A DNA stretch of 64,000 nt from Aquidulcibacter sp. (GTDB lineage Bacteria; Pseudomonadota; Alphaproteobacteria; Caulobacterales; Aquidulcibacteraceae). The DNA lies in NCBI GenBank assembly GCA_027532555.1, contig JAPZTJ010000031.1, positions 47,615 to 111,614 on the forward strand, read 5' to 3'. A model generated the notes under the pieces. It did no database searches and was not told where the DNA came from. It was given only the letters and a program-made list of their open reading frames with translations. Below, one piece after another: positions 45,722 through 54,550 of this stretch. The translations under genes and the position numbers were made by a program. Within the stretch, counting starts at the first letter, position 1, and the number at the start of each line of letters is the position of its first letter.

Positions 45722-48538
45722 TTAGCAGGTCGAACCGGCTGCCAGACTGCAGGTCCAAGTGGACCACCACAAGTCTGCCGCATCACGAACTGCGCCGATG
45801 TAAGTGGTCGCCGTGAAGAAGCTATCGACCGTGCTTGCATTCACTGCGATCCGGGCTGCTTCTGCCGTGCCGTTGACAAAGCGGCTGGTCAAGGTCGCCG
45901 TCGTGCCAGTGGTGTTGTTTGTACCGGCATTCAGGCGAGCCGTAGCAACCGCTCCATAGGAACCCGAACAGCTGGACAGGATCGAGTCGAGCTGAGGAGC
46001 TGGGCTCGTATTCGCAGTTTCGAAGTTCAAGCAGGTGGTTGAGCCAGTCACAACACCGTTAAGGAGGCGAGCAGAAGCTCCCGGCGTGCCGCCGGTATTG
46101 TTCAAGGAGATACCTTGCAGGTTTGCCGATGCATCGTTCTGAGGTACACCCACGAAGGTGAAGTTCGAGATGATCGGGTTGGTGTTCAGGGTGCCTGCTA
46201 AGCTGGCGACCGTGCGGTTGCTGGCTTCGATCATGCGGTCAGGACCACCGGTCGCCGTCAAGGCCTGAAGGATGATCCCGAACTGAGCCTTGCCGACCCA
46301 ACCTTCATCAAAGTCCAGCGAGTCATCGAGAGCACCGGTAACAACCCAGTTGCGCAAGTTGACGGTACCGCCGAAGATTTCGATGCCATCGTCGCCCGAA
46401 TTATGGACTTGGATGTTGCTGATTTGAGTTGCAGATCCGACGCCACCCAAGGTCAAGCCATTCAGGTCGTCGCCTGCTGCTGCCGAGGTCAAGAAGGCAC
46501 CTGGATAGCGGATTTGCAGATAGGTGATCCGGCCACTGTCATCTGCAGAAGTTGCACCACCATACAGGGCCTGACGGCCGGTTGCAGCGGTAATGCCTTC
46601 GACAGCGTTTTGGCAATCAACACTGCCTTGCGCCACGGCTGTCGAGCAACCGCGAATTGGAGCAGCACCTAGGAGGATCAAACCAGCCCACTCGCGACTT
46701 GCGCGTGCTTTGTCGGCCTGGGTACCCGCAACGTCGTTACGCGAGGTCATGATCACCGGCGCTTGCGCTGTCCCGTTGATGAAGATTTTCGAACCACGAT
46801 TGACGATCAAGACGTCGGCGGCGGTTGAGCCGTAGAGGCGCACACCTGGATCGATTGTGAGGCTGGCCGCAGTACCTGCGTTCAATGCAGCACCACGGTC
46901 AAAGCCAACGTCCACCCGTCCGGAGATCTGATAGATGTTGCCTGCAGTCAAACGAAGGTTGGTTGGTGAAGTGCCGCTACCGACAACGCCGCTGATAACG
47001 CAATTGCGTTGACCAGCAATGGTGCCTTGCTCAACTGTACCCGCTGGGCAGGCTGCTGCTGGCAGAAGCTGGATGGTCCAGCCTGAAGCCCAGTTTGAGG
47101 TTGCCGTTGCGGTGGCCGAGAAGGCCCCGACATAGTTTGCTGCTTCAAAGAACGCGTTGACACCAGTTGGGTTCAAAGCGGTCCGGGCCAATTCATTTGG
47201 ACCGGGAAGCAATGAAGCACTCAAAGTCGTTGTGACGTTCGAGACGTTGTTGCTGCCAGCGGAGAAGGCTGCTGCAGCGACTGTGTCCAGTGCGCCCGGG
47301 CAGTCGAACATCATCGAGTCAAAACGTACGGCTGGGGATGTATTTGCCGTGCTGGCAACTGCACAGGTGTTTGTGCCGGTGACTATACCATTGAGGAAGC
47401 GACCTGAACTGCCCGGCGTGCCACCCGTGTTGTTCAACACAATACCTTGCAAGTTTGCGCCTGCACTGTTGGTGCGAATGCCAACGGTAGTAAAGTTTGC
47501 GATGGTCGGGTTGGTGTTCAAAGTACCTGCCAAGCTGGCAACCGTGCGGTTGCTGCCTTCAAACAGGCGGTCAGGACCACCAGAGTTCGGTGTCTGCTTG
47601 ATGACCAAGAATTGGACAGCACCAGTCCAGCCCTCATCGAAGTCAAGGCTGTCATCCAAAGCGCCAGTTATGACGAGGTTCTTCATGTTCGCCGTACCGC
47701 CGAACACTTCGATGCCATCGTCACCAGAGTTATGGACCTGGAGGAAGCTGATGTCGGTGGCCGAGCCAACGCCACCAAGGGTCAAGCCGTTCAGGTCGTC
47801 ACCAGCAGCTGCCGAAGACAAGAACTCGCCTGGGTAACGGATTTGGACGTAACGTAGGGTGCCGCTGGTATCAGCCGCAGTTGCCCCGCCATAAAGTGCT
47901 TGACGGCCAGTTGCTGCCGTAATGCCTTCGACTGCGTTCTGACACTCAAGAGCGCCTTGAGCGACAGCGGTGGAACAGCCACGGATGGGCGCGCGACCCA
48001 ACAAAATGACACCACCCCAGAGACGGTTAGTGGTCTCTGCATTTGCGGTTCCGGCAAGGTCTTCGCGACCTGTGAACACGATTGGCTGGCTTGGGGTGCC
48101 GACTGCATTAATACGGCTACCGCGGTTGATGATGAGAAGGTCCGAAGCCTCGTCGCCAAAAATGGTCACGCCTGGCTCAACGGTTAGGGTTGCCGCAACA
48201 CCGGTCGCTGCGTTTCCAGCTGCACCCAAGTCGCGACCGACATCCACACGGCCAACCAAGCGATAAGCAACGCCTGTGATCCGGGGCAAAGTCAGATTGT
48301 TTAGAACTTCACCGGTGAGGTTACAGACCGTGGTGGTGCCAATTGCAGTGCCAATGGTTGTACCCAGCGGGCAAGTCGCGCCGCTACCGCTACCACCTGA
48401 ACCGCCACCAGTGCCACCGCCTGGAGGATCGCCAACAAAGGTAGCGCCTGGAGATTGGATACTGCCGCCTTGCGAACAAGCACCCATAAAGAGTGCTAAT
48501 GCGGCAACTAGCGTCCCGCGACTTGCGATTAATTTCAT
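45722..48538 (-). CDS. Large lipoprotein with two near-identical halves
   Basis: A protein of about 938 residues with a lipoprotein signal (lipobox FMGAC, Cys21) and a Gly/Ser-rich linker. Two tandem copies of about 440 residues follow. Both share APIRGCSTAVAQG, QNAVEGITAATGRQALYGG, AAGDDLNGLTLGGVGSAT, QVHNSGDDGIE, ITGALDDSLDFDEGW and SNRTVASLAGTLNTNP with few changes. The repeating short strands with Gly/Asn turns look like a right-handed beta-helix, which is inference. Each copy starts with a CP[LA]GT motif and has several Cys. ATG 48538 has GAGGGG six bases before it. No enzyme motif is recognised; next to a TonB receptor it may be a surface substrate-binding or cargo protein. Confidence 0.85.
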   Translation of the reverse strand: MKLIASRGTLVAALALFMGACSQGGSIQSPGATFVGDPPGGGTGGGSGGSGSGATCPLGTTIGTAIGTTTVCNLTGEVLNNLTLPRITGVAYRLVGRVDVGRDLGAAGNAATGVAATLTVEPGVTIFGDEASDLLIINRGSRINAVGTPSQPIVFTGREDLAGTANAETTNRLWGGVILLGRAPIRGCSTAVAQGALECQNAVEGITAATGRQALYGGATAADTSGTLRYVQIRYPGEFLSSAAAGDDLNGLTLGGVGSATDISFLQVHNSGDDGIEVFGGTANMKNLVITGALDDSLDFDEGWTGAVQFLVIKQTPNSGGPDRLFEGSNRTVASLAGTLNTNPTIANFTTVGIRTNSAGANLQGIVLNNTGGTPGSSGRFLNGIVTGTNTCAVASTANTSPAVRFDSMMFDCPGALDTVAAAAFSAGSNNVSNVTTTLSASLLPGPNELARTALNPTGVNAFFEAANYVGAFSATATATSNWASGWTIQLLPAAACPAGTVEQGTIAGQRNCVISGVVGSGTSPTNLRLTAGNIYQISGRVDVGFDRGAALNAGTAASLTIDPGVRLYGSTAADVLIVNRGSKIFINGTAQAPVIMTSRNDVAGTQADKARASREWAGLILLGAAPIRGCSTAVAQGSVDCQNAVEGITAATGRQALYGGATSADDSGRITYLQIRYPGAFLTSAAAGDDLNGLTLGGVGSATQISNIQVHNSGDDGIEIFGGTVNLRNWVVTGALDDSLDFDEGWVGKAQFGIILQALTATGGPDRMIEASNRTVASLAGTLNTNPIISNFTFVGVPQNDASANLQGISLNNTGGTPGASARLLNGVVTGSTTCLNFETANTSPAPQLDSILSSCSGSYGAVATARLNAGTNNTTGTTATLTSRFVNGTAEAARIAVNASTVDSFFTATTYIGAVRDAADLWWSTWTCSLAAGSTC
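45725..47050 (-). repeat. Second (C-terminal) copy of internal gene duplication
   Basis: DNA encoding the C-terminal half of the large lipoprotein, offset by about 443 codons from the first half. Long stretches are close at nucleotide level too, for example around 46560-46660 compared with 47890-47990. Confidence 0.8.
47060..48375 (-). repeat. First (N-terminal) copy of internal gene duplication
   Basis: DNA encoding the N-terminal half of the large lipoprotein. Boundaries are set by the matching CP-containing motifs that open each unit and are approximate to about 20 bases. Confidence 0.8.
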
Positions 48539-48681
48539 CATATACCCCTCACTGCCCGATGCGCTGGTTCCCAAAATGATAGGAGCCGCCCAACGGAGCG
48601 TCTTTTGCTGGAAAACAGGCGCAATTACGCTCGTGCGGGGTTTCACTAGTCCTTGGATGTGACAGTCTCACAAAATCTATA

Positions 48682-48708
48682 TGTCAAAAATATTATAATA
48701 ACTTGACA
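48682..48708. promoter_or_regulatory. AT-rich inverted repeat upstream of lipoprotein gene
   Basis: TGTCAA (48682-48687) and TTGACA (48703-48708) form an inverted repeat around a 15-base AT-only-plus-C spacer containing TATAAT on the minus strand. It lies about 145 bases before the lipoprotein start and may be its promoter or operator. Confidence 0.35.
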
Positions 48709-48806
48709 GTTTTATTGCAGGTAAGCTGGAACAGGTGCTGCACGTTAACGGGTTGTGCCGAATGAATGCTAGTTGAGCCGCTTTTTTAGCATTCGACCTA
48801 CAAGGC

Positions 48807-51518
48807 TTATTGCGCGTCGTTCGCTGATCTAAGAACCGCAGCGGGGGCCTGCTCAACCATTGCCAAGGCCTCTTTGATTCCCGTGATCAGGACTTCGGGT
48901 GTGAAGGGCTTGGCTATATGGAAATCAGCGCCGGCGTCTAAAGCTTCAGCCTTATGATGGGTCATAGCATTGGCTGAAAGTGCGATGATAGGCATGCGGG
49001 AGCATTGCTTAGCTCTTTCTAGCTCGCGGATAGCGCGGGTGGCTGTCAGCCCATCCATCACGGGCATTTGCAGGTCCATTAATACGACATCGAATTCCGC
49101 TTGTTCTAAGGCGTCCAAGGCCTGCTGACCATCTTCGCAGAAGGTTAAGTCAACACCCAGCGGCTCCAAAATCAATTGCAAGACCCGACGATTGGTTGGG
49201 TGATCATCAGCCGCTAGAATTCGCAACCGGTCGGAAGGGGCATCGGCCGCAGTATCGCGCGAGGCGTCACCTGTTGCGGGTGCCATAGCACTCGGGACAG
49301 TCGCGACAGGCAAAGTCAATTCAAGACGGAATGTCGAGCCGATTCCAACGACCGACTCCGCACTAACAGTTCCCCCCATCAACACTGCCAAGGAATGGCA
49401 AATTGCGAGACCTAAACCAGAGCCGCCATGTGCCCGCGTGATGGACGCATCAATCTGTTCAAACCGATTGAACAGGCGTGCCAAGTCCTGTGGTTCAATT
49501 CCCGGGCCAGTATCTGAAACGGCGATTGTCAAGCGCATCGCTTCGCTCTCGCTTTTATGGTCAGGCACCATGTCCACAGCGAGTTTGACAGAGCCATCGG
49601 CAGTGAACTTGATGGCGTTGGCAAGAAAGTTCGCCAAGATTTGCCGGATACGAACAGCATCACCGATCAACCAAGTAGGATCAGATTCCAAACAGGGTTG
49701 GCTGAACTTCAAGCCTTTGTTGTCCGCCCGCACGGCGAACAGGGCTGATGTGCCAGAAATAAGATCTGAAAGGCGGAAAGGCGTGGCTTCGATTTCGAGC
49801 CGTCCGGACTCAACCCGCGCCAGGTCGAGAATATCGTTTAAGACGCGCTCAAGTGAAACGCCCGACTCTCGGACCAAATCTACCATTTCACGCTGCACGG
49901 GCGAAAGCTGACTTTGCGCCAACGCCCCAGCGATTGCGACAATGCCGTTTAGCGGCGTCCGGATCTCGTGGCTCATATTGGCCAGGAAGGCACTCTTGGC
50001 GTTATTGGCCAATTCAGCATTGGCGCGGGCCTGATCCAACGCTTCGCGCCTAGCCACATCATCTGTGATATCGGTCACAAAAGACCGGATCGTGCCTGAG
50101 CCTGATGTTGGGCGGCCAAACACGGTCACAATTGAGCGGCCATGCCGGATGTTTTTCCCATCGAGTGTGAAACGAAAGTCAACAGTCTGAGGGCGCTTCT
50201 CGAGGTAGGCTTTTCGCGTAGCTTGGTTCAAAAGCTCACGATCCTCTTTGATAACATTCTCGGTGAAATATGCCGCCAAGTCGCCGTTAACGTCCTGATC
50301 TGGACGCAGATAGTGCTCCACCGCGCCAAATCCGATTATCTTGTGGTCCGGCTGCTCAAGGTCCCACACCATGGACGAGCCACTCAACAATGCGGTCTCA
50401 AGGCGGTGTTCCAGTTGCTCCGCGCGGCTTAGAAGCGTTCGAAGCTCTGTCTGGTCGTCGACCATTCCAAAAATTTGAACCAAGTCCCCTTTTTCATCCA
50501 AAATGGTATGGACAATAGAAGTAACTTGCCGCGTGACCCCGTCCATCCCAACGATCGGCAAGACAAACTTGTGAACGCCGGCATTCCGATTGAAACGAAG
50601 TATGTCCGCTTTAGCCTGATCACGACAGTCGGCCGCGACTTGAAGCAGCTGTTCCTGCGTTGTGGGTACCTTTGTACCGGGCTGACGGCCATAGGCTCGG
50701 AACGTGCCAGTCGACCAGAATAGTGATCCTGACCGTGCATCAAAATCAAAGAACCCAATCGGCAGATCGCGTTCCAACAGATCGAACATATAGGCGTCAC
50801 GTTCTCGGCGCTCTAAAGCGTTGGCCAATTGCTGAGCGTGGCTGTCCTTCTCCACCAATAGCGCTTGTAGCTTTGCCTGGCCTTGGCTCAGATACCGGGC
50901 AAACCAAAGCATGCTGCAGCAATAAGCGGCCGTGACGGATGCCAGAATCGCGCCCTCCGGCTGCATGGCCAACTGCAGTCCAAAGCCCACTAAACCTAAC
51001 CAGATCGGCCAGGTGCCTAGGACCATGATACGTAAACGAGAATTAGTCTGAGCAACGAAAACATTGGTACTGGCTGCCAACATGATTGCCGCAGCAGCAT
51101 AGCTCATCCCCGAATGGCTGCCCGTAGAAATGACCACAATCGACGGAACCCAAGCGAGCGAGCATCGCGCAATAAGTGTCAAAATGAGCTGGTTTTCGGC
51201 CTGCTGCGCGGCCTTCAACAAGAGGGTCGGGTCCTTTAGGGCCCGCAGCTGATTCAACCATTTATTGGAAAAGCCCTTGATATGTACATCAAAAGCGATG
51301 CTTGCCAAGCAGATTAGAAACGCCCAAACAGGGGAACCGGAAAGAGCAATGCCGGCGTTCAAAAGCACATGACACAGTAAACTGGCAGACCAATGTACAC
51401 GAGCATTCTTGAGTGCCTGCCGGACGCCAATAATGCGAATGGCTGCTGGTGCGCTCACTGGATCCAGCGTCACGCGATCTAAAGCGAAATCCAAAAATCG
51501 GGAAAAGGCAACAAGCAT
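48807..51518 (-). CDS. Hybrid sensor histidine kinase / response regulator
   Basis: Membrane signalling protein of 903 residues. About six hydrophobic helices fill residues 35-220; a coiled coil and PAS-like domains (about 245-500) follow. The HisKA phospho-acceptor is His517 in NMSHEIRTPLNG, the ATPase domain has NFLANAIKFT, DTGPGIEP and GSGLGLAIC, and a C-terminal receiver has the phospho-accepting Asp815 in MDLQMPVMDG with the Lys in HIAKPF. No DNA-binding output is attached, so the signal must go to an unlinked phosphotransfer protein or regulator. It is divergent from a second kinase 200 bases away. Confidence 0.94.
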   Translation of the reverse strand: MLVAFSRFLDFALDRVTLDPVSAPAAIRIIGVRQALKNARVHWSASLLCHVLLNAGIALSGSPVWAFLICLASIAFDVHIKGFSNKWLNQLRALKDPTLLLKAAQQAENQLILTLIARCSLAWVPSIVVISTGSHSGMSYAAAAIMLAASTNVFVAQTNSRLRIMVLGTWPIWLGLVGFGLQLAMQPEGAILASVTAAYCCSMLWFARYLSQGQAKLQALLVEKDSHAQQLANALERRERDAYMFDLLERDLPIGFFDFDARSGSLFWSTGTFRAYGRQPGTKVPTTQEQLLQVAADCRDQAKADILRFNRNAGVHKFVLPIVGMDGVTRQVTSIVHTILDEKGDLVQIFGMVDDQTELRTLLSRAEQLEHRLETALLSGSSMVWDLEQPDHKIIGFGAVEHYLRPDQDVNGDLAAYFTENVIKEDRELLNQATRKAYLEKRPQTVDFRFTLDGKNIRHGRSIVTVFGRPTSGSGTIRSFVTDITDDVARREALDQARANAELANNAKSAFLANMSHEIRTPLNGIVAIAGALAQSQLSPVQREMVDLVRESGVSLERVLNDILDLARVESGRLEIEATPFRLSDLISGTSALFAVRADNKGLKFSQPCLESDPTWLIGDAVRIRQILANFLANAIKFTADGSVKLAVDMVPDHKSESEAMRLTIAVSDTGPGIEPQDLARLFNRFEQIDASITRAHGGSGLGLAICHSLAVLMGGTVSAESVVGIGSTFRLELTLPVATVPSAMAPATGDASRDTAADAPSDRLRILAADDHPTNRRVLQLILEPLGVDLTFCEDGQQALDALEQAEFDVVLMDLQMPVMDGLTATRAIRELERAKQCSRMPIIALSANAMTHHKAEALDAGADFHIAKPFTPEVLITGIKEALAMVEQAPAAVLRSANDAQ

Positions 51519-51718
51519 ATCCTAAGGTTAGCACCATGCAGTAAATCTTGTTTTAACGTGGTGGTGATCGTCATGTTATATTTCTACGCGGACGAATTTG
51601 GATTTAAGCTGGTTTTAAGCTGTCCCTTTCATACCTACTCAACACCCTAAAAATTGGCCAGTTGTTAAGTATTGTAGCCTTAAGGGAGCAACACAAATAG
51701 TTAGTTGAGCCGACCACT

Positions 51719-53161
51719 ATGCATGCCTACACCCTTCGCATGAACCATGATTACATGACGCTGGTTTATTGCCGGGACAAAGCTTGGGGTCAGCATGCCT
51801 TAACTCGAATTGGCTCCATATTCGTTTCCACCACAGCAGTTGGCATTTCCGTCCCGGGATATTGGTGGGTTTTATGTATCGCAGCCATGACGATAGGCTG
51901 GGCGCTCGAGGGAACATTTTACCGCTGGCTAAGCGACAAGATCGATAACCCTGAGCGGTTAGACCCCAAAGAATTACCCCGGATCAAACAAATGACCATT
52001 CGAGCGATCATTTGTTTGGTGGCGATCTATGGCTCGCCCTTTTTGGCGCTCGCCTTTGCGCCTCATCCAGGCCCAAGCCTAGGCCTCATCTTTGGATGCG
52101 GCAGTTTGCTGGTTATTTGCGGTCAACATGTGCTGGACCGCAGGATGGTCTATTGGACTCTGCCAGTCATCACTTTGGCTCTAGTCCTTTGCGCCATTCG
52201 TCTCGCCGACGGTTGGGTCGGCTATTTGTTGGGCTTTCTAGCCTTTCTACTTGGCGTAAATACGGTGGCGCTGACAGGGGCTTCGGTGAAATCTTCCGAA
52301 GAGCTGATCGAAGCCCAAGCAAAAGCGCTTCGCTTGGCAGACGTGCTTGATGAACGCGTCGTCCAACGTACGCGCGAATTGGAAGAAGCCGTAAAGGTTG
52401 CTGAAGAGGCCAATCGTGCCAAGTCACGCTTCCTAGCCACCATGAGCCACGAATTGCGAACCCCACTTACTGCTGTAATCGGCTATGCTGAAATGGTCGG
52501 CGAAGATGTGCGTTCTGGGGACCTAGGCTCAACCGAGGCAGACCTTGAGAAAATCCGCAATGCGGCCCATCACCTCTTGGGGCTAATCAATGAAGTACTC
52601 GATATCTCAAAAATGGAAGCCAATGAACAGGTTTGCCGTCCAACACATTTTGATGCGCGCGCCGTTGCGCAGGAAGCGCTTGACGCGATCATCCCATTGG
52701 CTGCGGCCCGCCAAACACAATGCGAATTAGAAATCGACGAAAGTCTGGAGACTTTGGTCTATAATGACGAGGGTAAGCTTCGGCAGTGTTTGCTGAACCT
52801 CTTGTCAAACGCCGCGAAGTTCACGACTGACGGCACCATTAAGCTCACCTGCCGCTTAAGTGGCCCACAACGAGAGTGGATTGCTTTTGATGTTGCCGAT
52901 TCCGGAGTAGGTATTGCGGAAGAAGACCTACCACGCATCTTCCTACCCTTCTTTCAAAGCGACACCAGTTTAACGCGCTCAGTCGAAGGAACAGGGCTGG
53001 GCCTCGCCATCAGCCAGAAGCTATCTGTTCTCATGGGAGGCGACCTCTTGGTAACGAGCCGTGTCGGCGTCGGCTCAACTCTTACCATGATGATCGCGCG
53101 TCAATTCGTGGAAAACGGCGAGCAAGCAAAGGTGCCGCTCGCCGTTCCAACAACCAACTAA
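51719..53161 (+). CDS. Membrane sensor histidine kinase
   Basis: A 480-residue kinase. Six hydrophobic segments (about 40-190) are followed by a coiled coil, HisKA with His244 in TMSHELRTPLTAV, and the ATPase domain with LLNLLSNAAKFT, DVADSGVGI and GTGLGLAISQKLS. It lacks a receiver domain. The start lacks an obvious ribosome site; an internal ATG at 51740 is an alternative. It is divergent from the hybrid kinase, and its domain layout is similar, so the two may cooperate. It ends one base before the stop of the convergent thiolase. Confidence 0.92.
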   Translation: MHAYTLRMNHDYMTLVYCRDKAWGQHALTRIGSIFVSTTAVGISVPGYWWVLCIAAMTIGWALEGTFYRWLSDKIDNPERLDPKELPRIKQMTIRAIICLVAIYGSPFLALAFAPHPGPSLGLIFGCGSLLVICGQHVLDRRMVYWTLPVITLALVLCAIRLADGWVGYLLGFLAFLLGVNTVALTGASVKSSEELIEAQAKALRLADVLDERVVQRTRELEEAVKVAEEANRAKSRFLATMSHELRTPLTAVIGYAEMVGEDVRSGDLGSTEADLEKIRNAAHHLLGLINEVLDISKMEANEQVCRPTHFDARAVAQEALDAIIPLAAARQTQCELEIDESLETLVYNDEGKLRQCLLNLLSNAAKFTTDGTIKLTCRLSGPQREWIAFDVADSGVGIAEEDLPRIFLPFFQSDTSLTRSVEGTGLGLAISQKLSVLMGGDLLVTSRVGVGSTLTMMIARQFVENGEQAKVPLAVPTTN

Positions 53162-53162
53162 G

Positions 53163-54416
53163 TTAGAAATCGCTGACGCGCTCAATGATGATGGCCGGGG
53201 CCATACCCCCAGCAGCGCACATGGTCACCAAGCCATAGCGCCCGCCTGAGCGCTCAAGCTCATCAAGCGCCATGCCGATCAGGATGGAACCCGTTGCACC
53301 AATTGGATGACCAAGTGCCATCGCACCGCCATTAATATTGACCTTGCTACGGTCCAGTTTGAGGTCACGAATGAATTTTTCAGCCACGACGGCAAAGGCT
53401 TCATTGATCTCCCACACGTCAATATCACTGACCGATAGCCTAGCTTTTGCAAGCGCCTTCTTGGCCGCAGGCACAGGCGCATTCAGCATCAAAGTGGGGC
53501 AGTCGCCGACATTGGCTGTTGCGACGATACGGCCACGGGGTTTCATGCCGTGGGCCTTCGCATAGGCTTCTGACGTCAGCAACAGCGCCGCAGCACCATC
53601 AACAACGCCGGAGGAATTGCCAGCGTGATGGACGTGGTTCATTGCGCCCTTTAGCTCAGGGTATTTGCTGGTGATAAGGTCGCCATAGGTGCGTCCGCTC
53701 TCATCGACCTTCATGTCTGCCCACATGCTAAAGACGGTCTTGAGACCCGTGAGACTTTCCAACGTTGTCTGCGGCCGGGGGAATTCATCGTGATCAAGCG
53801 CGATCGTTCCATCAAGATTTTGAACAGGCACGAGGGACCCGCTGAAGCGGCCTTCTGAAATTGCTTGAGCGGCGCGCTGTTGGCTAACCAAAGCCAGATT
53901 GTCGACTGCCTCGCGATCAATGCCTTCTAGCGTCGCAATTGCATCGGCGCAGACCCCTTGTTGCGACTGGGGATGTTTCTCGCGCAGACTTTTGTTGCCA
54001 GCATCCAGCATCGGCGGAGCAGTCAAATCAGCTGTAGCGGCGGTATAGCTCATCATCTCTGTGCCACCGGCGATTACGCAGTCTTCCATGCCCGACATAA
54101 TCTGAGCCGCAGCTAGATTGACGGTCGTGATACCGGAACCACAGAAGCGGTCGAGGGTAACGCCAGACGCTTTGATATCATAGCCAGCATCCAAGGCCGC
54201 CATTCGCCCGAGGTCACAGCTTTGTGCCCCACGTTGAGAGCTGGTGCCCCAAATGATGTCGTCGACCGTGGCGGTATCAAGGCCATTGCGATCTGCGATG
54301 GCTTTCAAGACGGTGGCGGCCAGATGTTGTGGATGGAGATGGGCAAGCGCGCCCTTGCCAACTTTTCCGATTCCACGAGGGGTCCGGCAGGCGTCGATAA
54401 TGTAAGCGTTTGTCAT
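53163..54416 (-). CDS. Acetyl-CoA C-acyltransferase (thiolase)
   Basis: A thiolase of about 417 residues for acetyl-CoA/acyl-CoA condensation or cleavage. The nucleophilic Cys is at about residue 92 in DRFCGSGIT, and the C-terminal motifs NGGAMALGHPIGATG (His) and CAAGGMAPAIIIE (second Cys) are complete. ATG 54416 is preferred over GTG 54422 because GGGAG lies six bases upstream. No beta-oxidation partner genes are adjacent, so whether it is biosynthetic or degradative is open. It lies beyond the terminator of the polyamine-type operon. Confidence 0.94.
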   Translation of the reverse strand: MTNAYIIDACRTPRGIGKVGKGALAHLHPQHLAATVLKAIADRNGLDTATVDDIIWGTSSQRGAQSCDLGRMAALDAGYDIKASGVTLDRFCGSGITTVNLAAAQIMSGMEDCVIAGGTEMMSYTAATADLTAPPMLDAGNKSLREKHPQSQQGVCADAIATLEGIDREAVDNLALVSQQRAAQAISEGRFSGSLVPVQNLDGTIALDHDEFPRPQTTLESLTGLKTVFSMWADMKVDESGRTYGDLITSKYPELKGAMNHVHHAGNSSGVVDGAAALLLTSEAYAKAHGMKPRGRIVATANVGDCPTLMLNAPVPAAKKALAKARLSVSDIDVWEINEAFAVVAEKFIRDLKLDRSKVNINGGAMALGHPIGATGSILIGMALDELERSGGRYGLVTMCAAGGMAPAIIIERVSDF

Positions 54417-54497
54417 GGTCACTCCCTAAATCCATTGCCCAGATCTAATCGTCTGTGTTCGCGTTGGACTGTAGCGCCAGCCCTCACCGAGGGCAAA

Positions 54498-54530
54498 CAA
54501 AAAGGGGTGCCGGAAACCAGCACCCCTTTC
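54498..54530 (-). terminator. Rho-independent terminator of the polyamine-type operon
   Basis: On the minus strand AAAGGGGTGC/GCACCCCTTT makes a 10-bp stem with a nine-base loop (54501-54529), followed by a T-rich tail. It lies 21 bases after the PotD-like gene. Confidence 0.88.
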
Positions 54531-54550
54531 AGTCAGAGATTTGCTTCCGT

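Noticed and set aside
47157..47837. 226-codon open frame antisense to the duplicated lipoprotein
   Set aside because: Opposite-strand shadow; similar shadow occurs in the other half because of the duplication.
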